This document shows, piece after piece, positions 47,076-58,192 of a DNA stretch of 64,000 nucleotides. Numbering within the stretch: the stretch's first letter is position 1; every line of letters starts with the position of its first letter. A program made the position numbers and the translations under genes. The stretch covers positions 868,001 through 932,000 of the forward strand of contig QPFY01000006.1 of assembly GCA_003665825.1 (NCBI GenBank). The letters run 5' to 3'. This stretch comes from Microbotryum silenes-acaulis (taxonomy: Eukaryota; Basidiomycota; Microbotryomycetes; Microbotryales; Microbotryaceae). The notes beneath the pieces were generated by a model, which saw only the letters and a list, made by a program, of their open reading frames with translations, was not told the origin of the DNA and did not search any database.

Positions 47076-49806
47076 TAATTCTCGTTGGCCAGTGGCCACC
47101 AGCCCGGTTGCTAACCTGCCGAGTCGGCGCACACTCACCACACAGCTTGGCCGTCGTCAGCCTCCCCGAGTCCCCGCGCCAGAGCGCACTCAGGCTGCCC
47201 AGGCTCAGCCTCCGCCGGCAAGTTGCCACCGCCCGCCCCTCTCCTTTCCGTCTCTGTACTGGCTTGTTCTAACTTGGACCGAGTTTCCTCGCATCTCTAA
47301 GACAGGCTATCACACAACCGCTGTCTTGTCACTGCTTTCTGATGTACAACTCCGCACCATCGAGGTCAGCCCACAACGCTCGAATCTCGACAACGTGTTA
47401 AGCCTCGCGTCGACCACTAGCGACAGCCGGCGATCCTTTCGCCGCACCGATCAAGCACAGTATATCTACTCCGGTCCGCTCCTACGCAACAGTCCAGTGT
47501 CGGTACTCGATGATGTGATTGTCAAATGCAGTCTTGGACAGCTTGTGCGCAGCAACATCAACTTTAGCATGGATCTCTTGAAGGAGCTTTGTCGGGCGCA
47601 CCACGTGGAAGGGTATTCCAGGAGGAATCCGCTTGCCAAAGAGCTATTCCTACAAGCGCTCCTTTGGCAGTGCGATCCGCACTGTAATGCTTGTTCAAAT
47701 GGGTATGTTTTCAGAAGACAACAAGCGGCGAGTCCCGTGACTCCGCCACGTCGTCATTGCTTCCCCGACCACAGAGCATACGCATCAAAACCTGTTAACG
47801 TGCTTCGAAATGAACTGAACAAGGAAATCCAGAAGAATCGCGAGAACGTCTTAGCGACTGACTCTAAACAAACGCTGCACAGACGTCCACCGCTGCATCC
47901 CGAACCCGCACAAGAAGATCCCGGTAAAGTGACATCGCATTTTGCGCCAGCATCCGATCAGTTCAAGACCGAGAACCGTTCTGAATGGAATGATTACTTC
48001 ACCGACGCTCGTTCCCGTCTCTTCTGCTGCCTGGTGTGTTCCGAGAGAGTCTTCGGGCATAACGTACGATGGGTGCCTGAAGACGACATGATCGAGCGTG
48101 AGGAATCAGGGATTTGGAGGGGATTAACCAACTCTACACTACGGACGGACCTCCGACTTACGATTTTTCAGCTTGACGGGACGCGCTCATCCATCCCCGA
48201 CGTCTCCATCGACCGAGCGACTCTTTAATCGATCAGATCGCGTACTCGCCCACTAACAACACGCTTCAGTGCTCACTCTGTCCAGACTGCTTCAAACGGT
48301 TGTTCCCTACCACAGGGCCACCGACTAAGCCCCCTCGGTCGTTGAGCAACGGATTTTATCGCGCACTGGATCACGTCCCCGCTGATGTCCGAGATTGCTT
48401 CTCCAACGCGAGTCAGCTTGAGCACCTCGTCACTGCGCGCGCCAGAGCCTACAAGATCGTGTACAAGCTAACTCGTTTCGGATATCCCAAAGCTCAACAA
48501 GAACTTACGCGCGGAAACACACTCATCTTCAGTCAGAACACCGCTTCGTTCACCGATGTACTGCCCATGTCAGTCGAGGAACTCGCTGACAATGTTTGCG
48601 TTTTATTCTGCGGAGGGAGCTCCAACCTTGCGGAGCTGGACAAGTGTCGACCCATGATCGTGAAGCAGAGTCGGATCCAAAAGATGCTCAGGTGGTTGAT
48701 CAACGAAAGCAAGAATTCGGCGCACTCTGCCGTCTCCTTTGATGGCGATTGCACAGCTCGTTCGACGCAGTTCCGGCCCGGGCGGCGGGTGCGCTCAACC
48801 CGACCTCTCCAGCTTCAACCACTTCGATTTCGGCTTCCGTCTGGGTTGCTCCCCAAGTATCGGATCGACAAATCGCGGATGGAGACTGTCTCGTGCGCGA
48901 CGTAGTTTTGGCGAATGTGGTGACCGCAGAGACAGTGGAACCAACATCATCGCTCTTTGAAGGCTGCGCAACAACGCATAACGACTCTGATGAACCAGTA
49001 TTCGAACACGCACATGTGCCGCCACCCCCTACCGACAAACTAATTCACTCATGGCTGCTCTTTGAGAAAGCTTTCCGTTATCTCAACCAGGACAAGCCCA
49101 CCTATGTCATTCCGACAGGCGACGCCCCTTTGTGGGAACCTTCGGACGAGCTCGTGCTCTCAAAGCTGTGGCCACACCTCGATTCATTTGGTCTCGTCGC
49201 TCTCTGTGTCGAGCGCGACCTCAAGATTTCTCTGGACGAGCAAGTCAAACATTTGCTCAATCTATACGACAGCGATTTCGATGCGACCCGTCTTTCCCAT
49301 TCGTCGTCTCGAACATGCTCCGCCGACGAGAAGTGTTTCGCCAACTCGCTTTTCGGGTCCCCAAAGAGAAGGTGGCTCGAATCGCAGCAGCACTATTCGA
49401 AATCGACATGGATGTTGTGTCCGAAATGATCAGAAAATCCAAGGACACGAAAAGGTACAAGGCAACAACAGAAGCAGAGATGCATATCAACCGTATTCTG
49501 GCGGAATTGCAAAGTGTCGGAGACAAACTTCACGGCACAACTGCGCAGATGCTCGACATGCCTCTTCGTCACCGTCAACCTGGCAGATTTACACTCACCG
49601 TTGCGATGACGAGGTATCTCACAGCCTTGGGCGCATCAAGGACGAGTTTCTCGACCAAGCAGATACCGTTTAGGCCAACGACAAAAAGGCATCTAATCGT
49701 GGGTTGCGACGCTCTTCCCACTGTGAAAGATCTGTGGGGGAATACCGACACTCCATGCCATTTGATTCCCATGTCTCTCAGCGGTGGACACATTCACCAC
49801 GCCTAG
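47032..49806 (+). pseudogene. DUF6570-type Helitron replicase N-terminal relic
   Basis: Cysteine pairs (LFCCLVCSERVFGHNV near 48030; LCPDCFKRLF near 48280) precede PRSLSNGFYRALDHVPADVR, LTRGNTLIFSQNTASFTDVL and VLFCGGSSNLAEL. This order matches the DUF6570 region of Helitron/Helentron replicases as I recall it. Next come WPHLDSFGLVALCVERDLKI and VKHLLNLYDSDF, then in another frame FPFVVSNMLRRREVFRQLAF and an Ala/Glu-rich helix, like Helitron_like_N. Stops at 48226 and frame changes near 48740 and 49285 break the coding. No HUH or helicase domain follows. It is unlike the zinc-knuckle Helitrons elsewhere in this window. Confidence 0.65.
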
Positions 49807-50459
49807 CCAGGCCGTCTCCCGCCCAAGTCGCTCCCGGAAGTCCCGATCTCTCAACGTCAACTGAAACCACTTCTTATAGCTGACTTCGGTGAGCGCGCGA
49901 TGTGGGTCCCCGGCGCTGACGACCACATGCGAACACAAACTCGTCCAGACGCGGACTGTGACATGGGCGATGTCGAGTGATCTCAACTTATGCATTTACA
50001 CCCCGGCTCTGGCTCGATCTCTTCTTGTCTGCAATGTTCATTAACGTTTGGCACATACTTACATGACTCATTCATGTGGATTGAACTGACTCGCGAACTT
50101 GGTGCTGCATGCCCGATCCATGGCACGTTCTTAGTAATACTAGCTGACGCTGTCAGTCGGTGTTACTCCGTCAGAGGTTCAGGGACCCGTCGCCGCCTCC
50201 GGGGGCGCGTTAATAGTTGGTTCTAGCAAGAGGGAGTGATTCACACCGCACTCGCCTTTCGACTCGCTCGGCGCGCCCGTTGGTCGCCTTTGACAACGCG
50301 CCATGATTGGGTTGGCCGCCTCGAGCGCCGAGGCTACGCGCAGCTTCCCCACCCCCCAACCACCTTGACGACTGCGAAGACCACTTCTCCCGTCTAGGGA
50401 CGCACAAGACACGTCCAACGACCCACGTGACAAACAAGAGGACACACTCACTCCCAGCT
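49807..50459. other. Intergenic region upstream of the MICOS gene
   Basis: No gene is supported. It should contain the promoter of the gene starting at 50460. Confidence 0.45.
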
Positions 50460-51496
50460 ATGGCCTCCACTTTACCGCGCGTCAGTCGCGATACCTGGTC
50501 ACGACGCGACCCAGCAAGGGCGGGAGCGCCACACAACCTGTTACTCAATCGCTGACCCGTGATCCTCTTGATTCGTACAGCTCATTACACGCCTTGCCGT
50601 TGCTGGCGGTTCCTCTCCTTTCTTGCTTCAGAGGCAGACCGTACATGCTGAAGACAAAGATGCTGAGCTCGCACCGGCAGCCGCCTCTCGCCGAGCCACT
50701 GTAAGTCGACTGACGGTGTATGGCGATCCTCAAGGTGTCCATGTCCATGTCACAACACAACTGACGTTTGCTTCGGCTCGGTCATTGCTCCCTCCCAGAT
50801 GCCGATCTACGCCAAGGTCCCAGGGCCGCCCACACTACTGCCAGCACATATGCCCCTGCAAGACGAAGTAGCTCAGGCACGCCGATGGTTGCAGACATCC
50901 TATGCTCAGCTCCACGCCCAGGCTCGCGAGGGAGCTCATGACTGGATAGGGTGGGAAGGAAAAGCCGAGGGTCAGTTTCAGAGAACTGTGCAGTCATTAG
51001 AGTCGGGCCGACTTGGAGCTTACGCGTGACATCGACGCCGACTTCCGGGCAGCACAAATGAAGTCAATGATTGCTCCGGACGAGTCGCTTGTGCCGGGAG
51101 GTCTTTAGTAAGTGCCGCCTCCGGTCTTCTGTCAAGGTCTTTCATGAGCAGTCCCTACAGGACCACATATTGATCCCTCTCGCTCGGATGACAGCATCAC
51201 CATCGCAACACTGACCGGGTCGATCCTCGCACGCAATCGTGGGTCATACCACAAAATTGATTGATCAGGCTTCCCGGCAGCGCTCATCACTCCGTGTCTC
51301 TTGCTGATATGTTGCAGGTAGCCTCATATTACGATTAGCTCTCCCTGGCATGCTTTTCGGTGGAGGGCTGGCGTACTTTCTTCCTAAGACCGCCGCCGAG
51401 ATCAGTGCTCAGCTGCAAGTTGTTCAGCAAAGACGTGCCCCCGCCCTCTCAAATCCACTGCTTACGATTATGGGCAAAGGTCAGAGCCATTCATAG
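50460..51496 (+). CDS. MICOS complex subunit, MIC26/MIC27 (apolipoprotein O-like) family
   Basis: MIC26/MIC27 proteins sit in the mitochondrial inner membrane and shape cristae junctions. Six exons join in frame: 50460-50480, 50581-50700, 50799-50970, 51053-51107, 51195-51238, 51318-51496, giving 196 aa. Family-like text, in order: MPIYAKVPGPPTLLP, QARRWLQTSYAQLHAQAR, DWIGWEGKAEAQMKSMIAPD, ESLVPGGLYITIATLTGSIL, ARNRSLILRLALPG and YFLPKTAAEIS. Two hydrophobic stretches (TIATLTGSILA; LRLALPGMLFGGGLAYF) match the membrane part. The first exon encodes only MASTLPR, and the next 40 residues are plausible targeting sequence. MIC26 and MIC27 cannot be told apart here, so no symbol is given. Confidence 0.85.
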
Positions 51497-52372
51497 TTAA
51501 ACTCAATAGAGGCGCGAGGTTGCTGTGTGTGTATGTGACGTAATCACAACGTCACATTTCAAGGCTCTTCGTTTGCGGCGCGAAGGCGCGATTCGCCCGA
51601 GGACGTACAATCTTTGGATCAGTTGTCCTACGATCGATTTTCCTTTGCACTTCTTTTGAGGTGCATGTCCTTTGTTGCCTGGCGTGTACCTTTGGGTATG
51701 CCTGAGGTGCTTTGTTGACCGTAATTCGTAATATCTGAACAAATGGGTGCAGCCGAATGAGAATACTTTGATCGCATTCAATTATGCCACTCACGTATGA
51801 GGCGCGTTTGGGGGCACGAGAATCGCGCGCGCGCGCAAGGGAAAAATGCCCGCGAGAAAGAAAAAAGGTCCTTGGTCAACCCTCGGGAGGCGTCGAGTGG
51901 CTGAGGTCTGAGAGTTGACGACGGCGCTTTACGTCTGCTTCGGTCCCCCTTCAGTTCCCATCGCCCGAGATGGCTACGCTGCCGCCTGTTCTCACCCACT
52001 TTCAAGACGGCGATCAGCATGCCTAGGAACGGAAGTCGGCGACGAACTGCTGGACGAAGAAGCCAAGACAGCGCTATTCGAAGAGATCCGTTCAAGGTTT
52101 CGAATCTAATGCTCTCGAGATTGAGGAGGCGCGGCGGAAGTATTTGGTGGCTGTTCGATGGTCGGAAGAGAACCTTGCAATGTGACAGCTTTTTAAATCA
52201 TACCCTATCGCTCGCTAGCTGGAATTGATGGTCCAAGCTGGGCCTCGTCCGAGTGACAAAGTGACAGCCGCGCAGTGTCGCCGATGCGCCGATCGTCTCT
52301 GTCTCGCACAAGAGTCAAGATTTGGTACATGTTACGAATTATTGTCTATAGTTTCAATCCGAACTCGCTAGT
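51497..52372. other. Intergenic region between MICOS gene and minus-strand gene
   Basis: A plus-strand frame at 52020-52107 reads GTEVGDELLDEEAKTALFEE, which is protein-like. I could not attach it to exons or a family. No other gene is supported. Confidence 0.35.
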
Positions 52373-53956
52373 CTACAACGCATGATTAGTCTCGTGGCCG
52401 CGGGGGACGAGAGGTTCGTTCCGAGCCTCGAGGGGAAAAAATATCCGAAGGCGCGTTCGACAAGGCGGGGTAGCAAGGCGAGTGTGATCTTCTGGAGGTT
52501 CGGTCGAAGAGCTAGCGGTAGCATGTTCCCTTGAGTCGGCAATTGATTGCATCTGCTGCTCAATCACCTGCCTTGGCTGTCGCTTCGGACCAAAGTTCGG
52601 TGGCGGAGGTAACGTTTTCTCCTCTGATCCCTCTTCGGATCCGGAACTTAGGATCATCTCCTGAATCCTTTGCTTCCCCGCAAGGATGTCCTGAACCTGA
52701 CGCCTCTCCGCACTTGATTCCGAAAGTTCCGGCGAAGGTGAATCATCCTCGCTCACTCGCTTCGTCGTCGTCGTCGTCCCGGCAGATCAACACTTGCGTT
52801 CTTCCCCCAGGCTTCTTCTTCTTCTGCTTGCTCCCCACTTGCGAATCTTTGCACACCCTTGCCCTTCCTGCTCTCCTCCTTGCTAGTGGGCATCAATTGC
52901 ATCGCTTCGGCGGGGGAGGGGGAGGGGGCGTGCGAAGCGGATTTCTTGAGCCCTAGCTGAGCGCCACTCAGCCGGCCACGCGCCGAGCGTGCCGCTGGTG
53001 TCAAGAGGCCACCCCCATTGCGATCATTCGCATGTACCGGAGATGATCGCGACGTCCTTGCGTCGCTCGAGGTCGATCGGCTAAAAGCCGGGTCGGGCGA
53101 TGGCGCGGCGGGAGCTGGATGACGGGTGGTCGAGGCGCGACTCGACGACTGCAAAAGAGTTGAGCTCGATCCCGAGGGATAAACAAGGGACGACTTGAGG
53201 ATGTGGAAAGAGTCGACCCGGATTTGAAGGGATTTGACCAGTCGTTAACGTAAGCCTAAGGCACATTGTCCCGGATCCAGTCTACGAAAGCGAGAACCGA
53301 GAGATCAGCAATGGGACACGGAACAAGGGACGGCAAACGGCAAACGTGAATCAACGAGACTGACCTGTTTCCTCTAGACCCAGGTTGTGAGAGCTGATCA
53401 GCTCCAGATATGCTGCTGGACCTCGTTTGTCAGCCGCGACCCTAGCTTCCGTCTTGCCGAAAGCCATCGCGCGTTGTTCAATTGAGCGTAGATCGGCTCG
53501 GCGAGCTTCGATTTTGGCAGCCATGGCAGCGAATTGTTGTTCCTGCTCTTTCATCGACTGGGAGGGAGCTGAAGCGGCGATTGCAGATGCAGATGTGGGT
53601 GCGGGGCTCAACGTCGAAGGATCGAGTCGAGGCGTCGTATTCGAAGTCGCGGGTTGGAATCCGAAGAACGAAAACATCGTTTGCATCGTTTGCATCGCCG
53701 GTATTCTTTTCTGGAGCGTTACCATCATGTTCCTCATTTCGAGCTGTTGAGCTGGAGTGAGTGGAGCTTGAGGTTGAGGTTGAGGGCGTGAATGGGCTTA
53801 AGAAGAGTCGGGCGCGAGCCCCACCACGCGCTCGATATGTTGTTGTACCGAAAGAGGTGCATCGCCAGCGGTTGCAGCGCCGAAAGAAGAAGCCGTATCG
53901 GAATTCAAGGCCAAGCTGAACACATCATCGGTCGAGCCAGATGTTGATCCGCTCAT
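52373..53956 (-). CDS. Unrecognised multi-exon gene, Ser/Gln-rich, coiled-coil-like
   Basis: The ATG at 53956 opens MSGSTSGSTDDVFSLALNSD. An in-frame TAA at 53798-53800 is avoided if an intron runs from the GTACAA donor near 53840 to the CAACAG acceptor near 53750. The next exon, to about 53369, contains QQFAAMAAKIEARRADLRSI, a likely helix, and AYLELISSHNLGLEETG, ending at GTCAGT. Later coding-like blocks (53154-52753 and 52756-52373) are rich in Ser, Pro and charged residues, for example RQVQDILAGKQRIQEMI. They lie in different frames separated by a (CGT)n run. I do not recognise the family, and exon joints beyond 53369 are unsettled. A hAT element sits 231 bp upstream of the start. Confidence 0.5.
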
Positions 53957-54186
53957 GTTTATTACGAGAGGCGAGGGGAAGACAGTGGCAGGAGGAAAGA
54001 GGCAAATCCAGGCGGGACTCGAGGCGGTTGCCTGTGTGTCCACTGTCGGGCCGCCGGCCTCAGGGTTCAGCAGCGCTGCAGCAGTAACAGCAGCAGGCTC
54101 AGCTAGGTGGGTGCAGAAGAGCTGATGGCTACAAATGAGATTCAAGAGACCTTTCTCTGTCCACTGGGTTGGAGGCAAGTCATGCC

Positions 54187-54194
54187 ATGCCATG
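54187..54194. repeat. Left target-site duplication of the hAT element
   Basis: ATGCCATG, identical to 57935-57942. Confidence 0.93.
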
Positions 54195-57100
54195 CAGGGC
54201 TTCGCATTAGATCAGATAGATGCCTATCTATATTTACACCTCCTATAACTATCGTTCATCTATCTATATGGCCATAGATCATAGATAGACAGATACGCTT
54301 GGACGTAACTACGCAGATATCTAAAGCATCTGCCAGGAATACACATTGAGGAGACAGGTTGTCCATGGTCAGAGGGGTTCAAGCATATTCAAGAAGCATA
54401 TCCGCTTAAGTTTCCAAGACCTTATCAAGTCATTGGCTTGGCTCCGAACGGTGGCGGTGAGACAGAGGCCGCCCTCCCGGCTGCCCGTTGTGCCCTACTA
54501 GTTCGGTCGGCTTCTATCTCGGAAGCGAAGCAAAACATTGCCTATCTTGAAGGCATGAGGCCTGAGACCTGAGCTCCTGAAAGGAAATGGGCAAATGAGC
54601 CAGAAGATTTTGGAGTCCGCATATTGCCACTGGCCGTCTGCCGGTTTCACTTCTCCCCTTTCTAGTACCTCCCCGTCTTCTCCCTCTCTAGCTCATAAAT
54701 CCCCAAACTCCTCATCTTGCTACAACATGGCTACTCCTACTGCCGCAGAAGATCTTGTCGCCACTGTCTTCAGCACGGAGGCGGAAGCAAAAGTGTTCTA
54801 CACCGAGCTTCGGTCTGCTGGCCCCGAAGACCGATTGCAAGCGAGGTGCGCCGACGTTGCTCGGGCCTTCCTTTTCTCCCGGACCTCGGGAAAGTGGGAT
54901 CATTTCGATGTCGTCGTGTTTCGATCGAATGGCAAATTGAAGATCCGAGCAACGTGCAAGACTCGTCCAGCCTCTCATTGCGAAACCGTTGACTTCGAGA
55001 CCGCACACCAACACGGCGTATCGAACTGGAACAGGGGCATCAAACAATGCCTGGCATCCAGGGGGGAAGGGGCGAACACGGTTAGTTCGCTTGAAATAAT
55101 GTTTGCAGGCTGTTACAGCAGGTCACTAAAGATTTTTCTGTCTTGTACTTTCAGAACGTGCAACCATTGCTTTCTGCTGCAATCTTCGACAATGCGTTGT
55201 TCATGTTATCCATCGTTCTTCACGTTGCAATCTCGAAGGAAGCGTTCACCCACGTAGACCCCCAACTTCAAACCTGGCTCGCCTACTCCTATCACTTCGC
55301 CAATGTGAATGCTATCCTCGGTAGTCACGACACCGTCAAGAGGCTACTCGTTCATCTACATAGGGAGCTGTCGGTTCAATTCGGCGAATTTCTTGTCAAG
55401 CGAAATCGCGGGAATCATCTGGTTATCGATGGTTGGACCGCTCCCAACTGCATCAGTGTTCTCGGAGTCGTCGTAATCAGTGTTCTCGGAGTCGTCGTAG
55501 TGTATGAACAAGATGGCGTCGTTCATCGTCACATACTCAAGTTCATCGAGTCGAAAGGTCGCCACGGCGGGAAAGAGCTCGCAGCGTCGCTTCATGAATG
55601 CGTTGAAGAGTTCAAGATCTCGCATCTCGTTCGAACCCTCGTGATGGACAACGCCTCGAACTGCAACAAGATGGCGGTGGAGTACAAGAACCTCAATGAC
55701 TCGTGGTGGGGACCCGAGATGCGAGTTCGCTGCTTCGCCCACATTCTCCAGCTAGTGATGGGCGCACTTTACGCTGCCTTTTCCATGGCCCCTGCTCGTC
55801 CGCCTACTCCTCGGGCGCGCAAGAACACGACTGGCAAGCATATATCTGCTTTCGACGGTCATCCCAACGTCGAAGATGATTCGGATGCTGAAGATCAGAG
55901 GATCGACGACGAGATTGCTCAAGCTCTGTCCATTGCGACTGCCTCTGGTGACTACGACATTTCAGCATTGGAATTTACGGTGAACAATTCGAAGACTTGC
56001 TTGAGAGAGGCTTTGATTGGGGCGAGTCGGTCGGCATCAAGATTCAACCCATCCTTCGACGAAAATGCATGACCATCATTCCTACGATCGCCGATTTTGC
56101 ACAACACGTTTCGGGACTGAGAGTCAAATCCTCCAACAAACACAGATGGCAGCAGTCGGTCGTTGCCACCGCCAAGGACCGACCCGATTCCAAGGCGACG
56201 GAGTTTTCCCGCAAAAACGAGACGCGTTGGAACTCTATTCACCTCTGCCTTCAGAGCCATGTTCTGTTCTCGAGTGCCATCGACTACTATATGGCGCGCG
56301 ACGACACACCCTCGAACATCGTGGACAAATTCGCCCTTCCTGATGACGCACTTGATATCGTTAAAGAGCTCCTTGACATTGGCGAATACCTCAAGACCCT
56401 GACGGTTCAGTTCCAAGATGCAACGCCTCGCACTTGGGATGTCATCGCCGAGTTCGAACGAGTTGAAGGCATGCTTGACAACAAGGCTCAAACCGCTTCT
56501 CCCATGGTGCGCATCGCAGCCAAGTCCGCTTTGATTGTTCTGGGCAACTACTACTCGAAGGTTGGCGACGATTCGATTGCTGCATTTGGGTCGATGTTCT
56601 TTCATCCTCGTCACCATCTGCGATTCTTTCAGCGACCTGGAACTGCTTGGGCCGAAACCGATATCAATGAGAAGCAGAAGAAGCTCCATGAAATCTACAA
56701 GAAGGTGTACCTTCCTCTCTATGAGGACATCCCCGAAGCTGGTCCTCCGTCCCCGATTGATTCCGATGCTTGCTCCGACCACGATTTGTATGGTGATGAA
56801 GGAGGTGACACACAAGGCTCTCACAACTACTACGAGCCAGATGCCTTCCTCCAGTACTGGGCTAGGGGATGCGTCAGACTGAACAAGAACGACGCCTACA
56901 AGGGGTGCCCTATCAAGTATTGGGTGACACAACGTGCGATTCCAGGGCAGAAGGCTCTTGCCGAGATGGCAATTGACTTCATCACAATTCCACCAACTGC
57001 GTGCGATGCGGAACGCGCTTTCTCCACCGGCGGCCGGACGATCAACTATATGCAGCACAGCACCTCCGCCGAAGTTCTGAACGCCAAGATGTGTCTCGGT

Positions 57101-57934
57101 AGCTGGGCTAACCCGACCGCTCCTATCTTCGGGGGCACCCCCGAGGGCTTCGCTCGTCATGCCCGACCCATCATCGCAAGTGAGTTCAAATGAGAGGAGT
57201 CATGCTAGCCCCAGCTACTTGCAGCGACTGAGGACCCAATAATCTTTCTTGCAGGCAAGCTCCGTGCTCCATCGAAGCGTGTCGTGGCAAAGAAGAGTTC
57301 TTCGGCAGTCCACAAAGCGAATAAGCGGCAGCGCCACAACGTCACTGGAGAATCCTCGCGATCGACCTCGCTCTCGCAAAATTCGCCGATTGAAGAGCTG
57401 GAACTCTCAGACACGGACGAAGAATCGTCTTGAGCACTACCCAAGTATGCAACAGAGTAAATCTTCGTTTCTCCCATGTACATAATAAACCCTCAACAAC
57501 ATATTTTCTCTCTGTTTCTCTGTTTCTGCCCCTTCATAGATTTTTCAACCGAGTCCTCTAGCTTTCCCTCATTTGCACTTGCTCTCCGTCGTCTGTCAAT
57601 AGAATTCAAGGCACGGCTGCCATTCTGCCACTTCGTCGAGTTTTTCTGGCGGCAGCTGGAGAGATCTTGTCATGGCTGCAAAGGCCTTTTGTGTCGAGGA
57701 CAAGGGAACAAGGGTCCGCCCTGTCATATCTATACACGCACCTCTATGCATCCCTCCACACATCTAGTCATCATCTATCAAGTGGCGTTTATCTACGTAG
57801 ATATCCACTAGATATCTATCTTTCATCTATTTGTTCTGCTGTAGATGACAGATCTATAGATAGCCCGAAAAAAGGCAAAATTATAGATAGATAAAAGATA
57901 TCTACGCGCATATCTGATCTAATGCGAAGCCCTG
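54195..57934 (+). mobile_element. Complete 3,740-bp hAT transposon
   Basis: Perfect inverted ends of 24 bp begin CAGGGCTTCGCATTAGATCA, the CAGGG start being typical of hAT. Flanking 8-bp duplications are perfect. Both subterminal regions are rich in TATCTA/TAGATA words, likely transposase sites. It carries one transposase gene. Perfect TIRs and TSDs imply recent insertion. Confidence 0.96.
54727..57433 (+). CDS. hAT-family transposase, possibly frameshifted
   Basis: This DDE-type transposase acts at the element's inverted ends. Exon 1 (54727-55080) joins exon 2 (55155 on) through GTTAGT and TTTCAG. Text includes LVIDGWTAPNCISVLG and LVMDNASNCNKM (likely catalytic Asp regions), RCFAHILQLVMGA and NETRWNS. 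The C-terminal hAT dimerisation region reads YWVTQRAIPGQKALAEMAID, then PPTACDAERAFSTGGR. The last exon (57255-57433), after GTGAGT, is Lys/Ser-rich with an acidic end. Near 55965-55985 the frame shifts by one: ISALEF lies in one frame and YGEQFEDLLERG in the next. No intron of normal size explains it, so a one-base lesion, a very short intron or a sequence error is possible. A 24-bp tandem duplication at about 55452-55500 adds eight residues. Confidence 0.88.
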
Positions 57935-57942
57935 ATGCCATG
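57935..57942. repeat. Right target-site duplication of the hAT element
   Basis: ATGCCATG, identical to 54187-54194. Confidence 0.93.
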
Positions 57943-58073
57943 AGTCATGACCGAGACCTTGCGCGGCCTTTTTTTTCTCTCTTTGTTTGTTTTTTCTCGC
58001 GCGAATCTCGTCATACTCACGAGCTAGCTGGCCCAGTCAGCCTGCGCAGGAATTTACTCTTGAGACCACCTCC

Positions 58074-58129
58074 GCGCGCCTGTTGAGGCACCTCGGGCAG
58101 ACATAAAAAGTACGCCTCAACAGGCGCGC
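58074..58129. other. Perfect 16-bp stem hairpin upstream of the LINE
   Basis: GCGCGCCTGTTGAGGC (58074-58089) pairs perfectly with 58114-58129 around a 24-nt loop. The loop text nearly recurs at 34367-34393 without the stem. Confidence 0.85.
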
Positions 58130-58192
58130 GCGCAGCGCCCTCCCACGCGCCTTCCAAGCCACAATGCCGGCGGGTAACAGCCAACACTTCTG

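Noticed and set aside
53798..53800. Possible stop-codon readthrough (in-frame TAA between two coding-like blocks)
   Set aside because: A normal intron from a GTACAA donor to a CAACAG acceptor removes the stop in phase, a simpler explanation.
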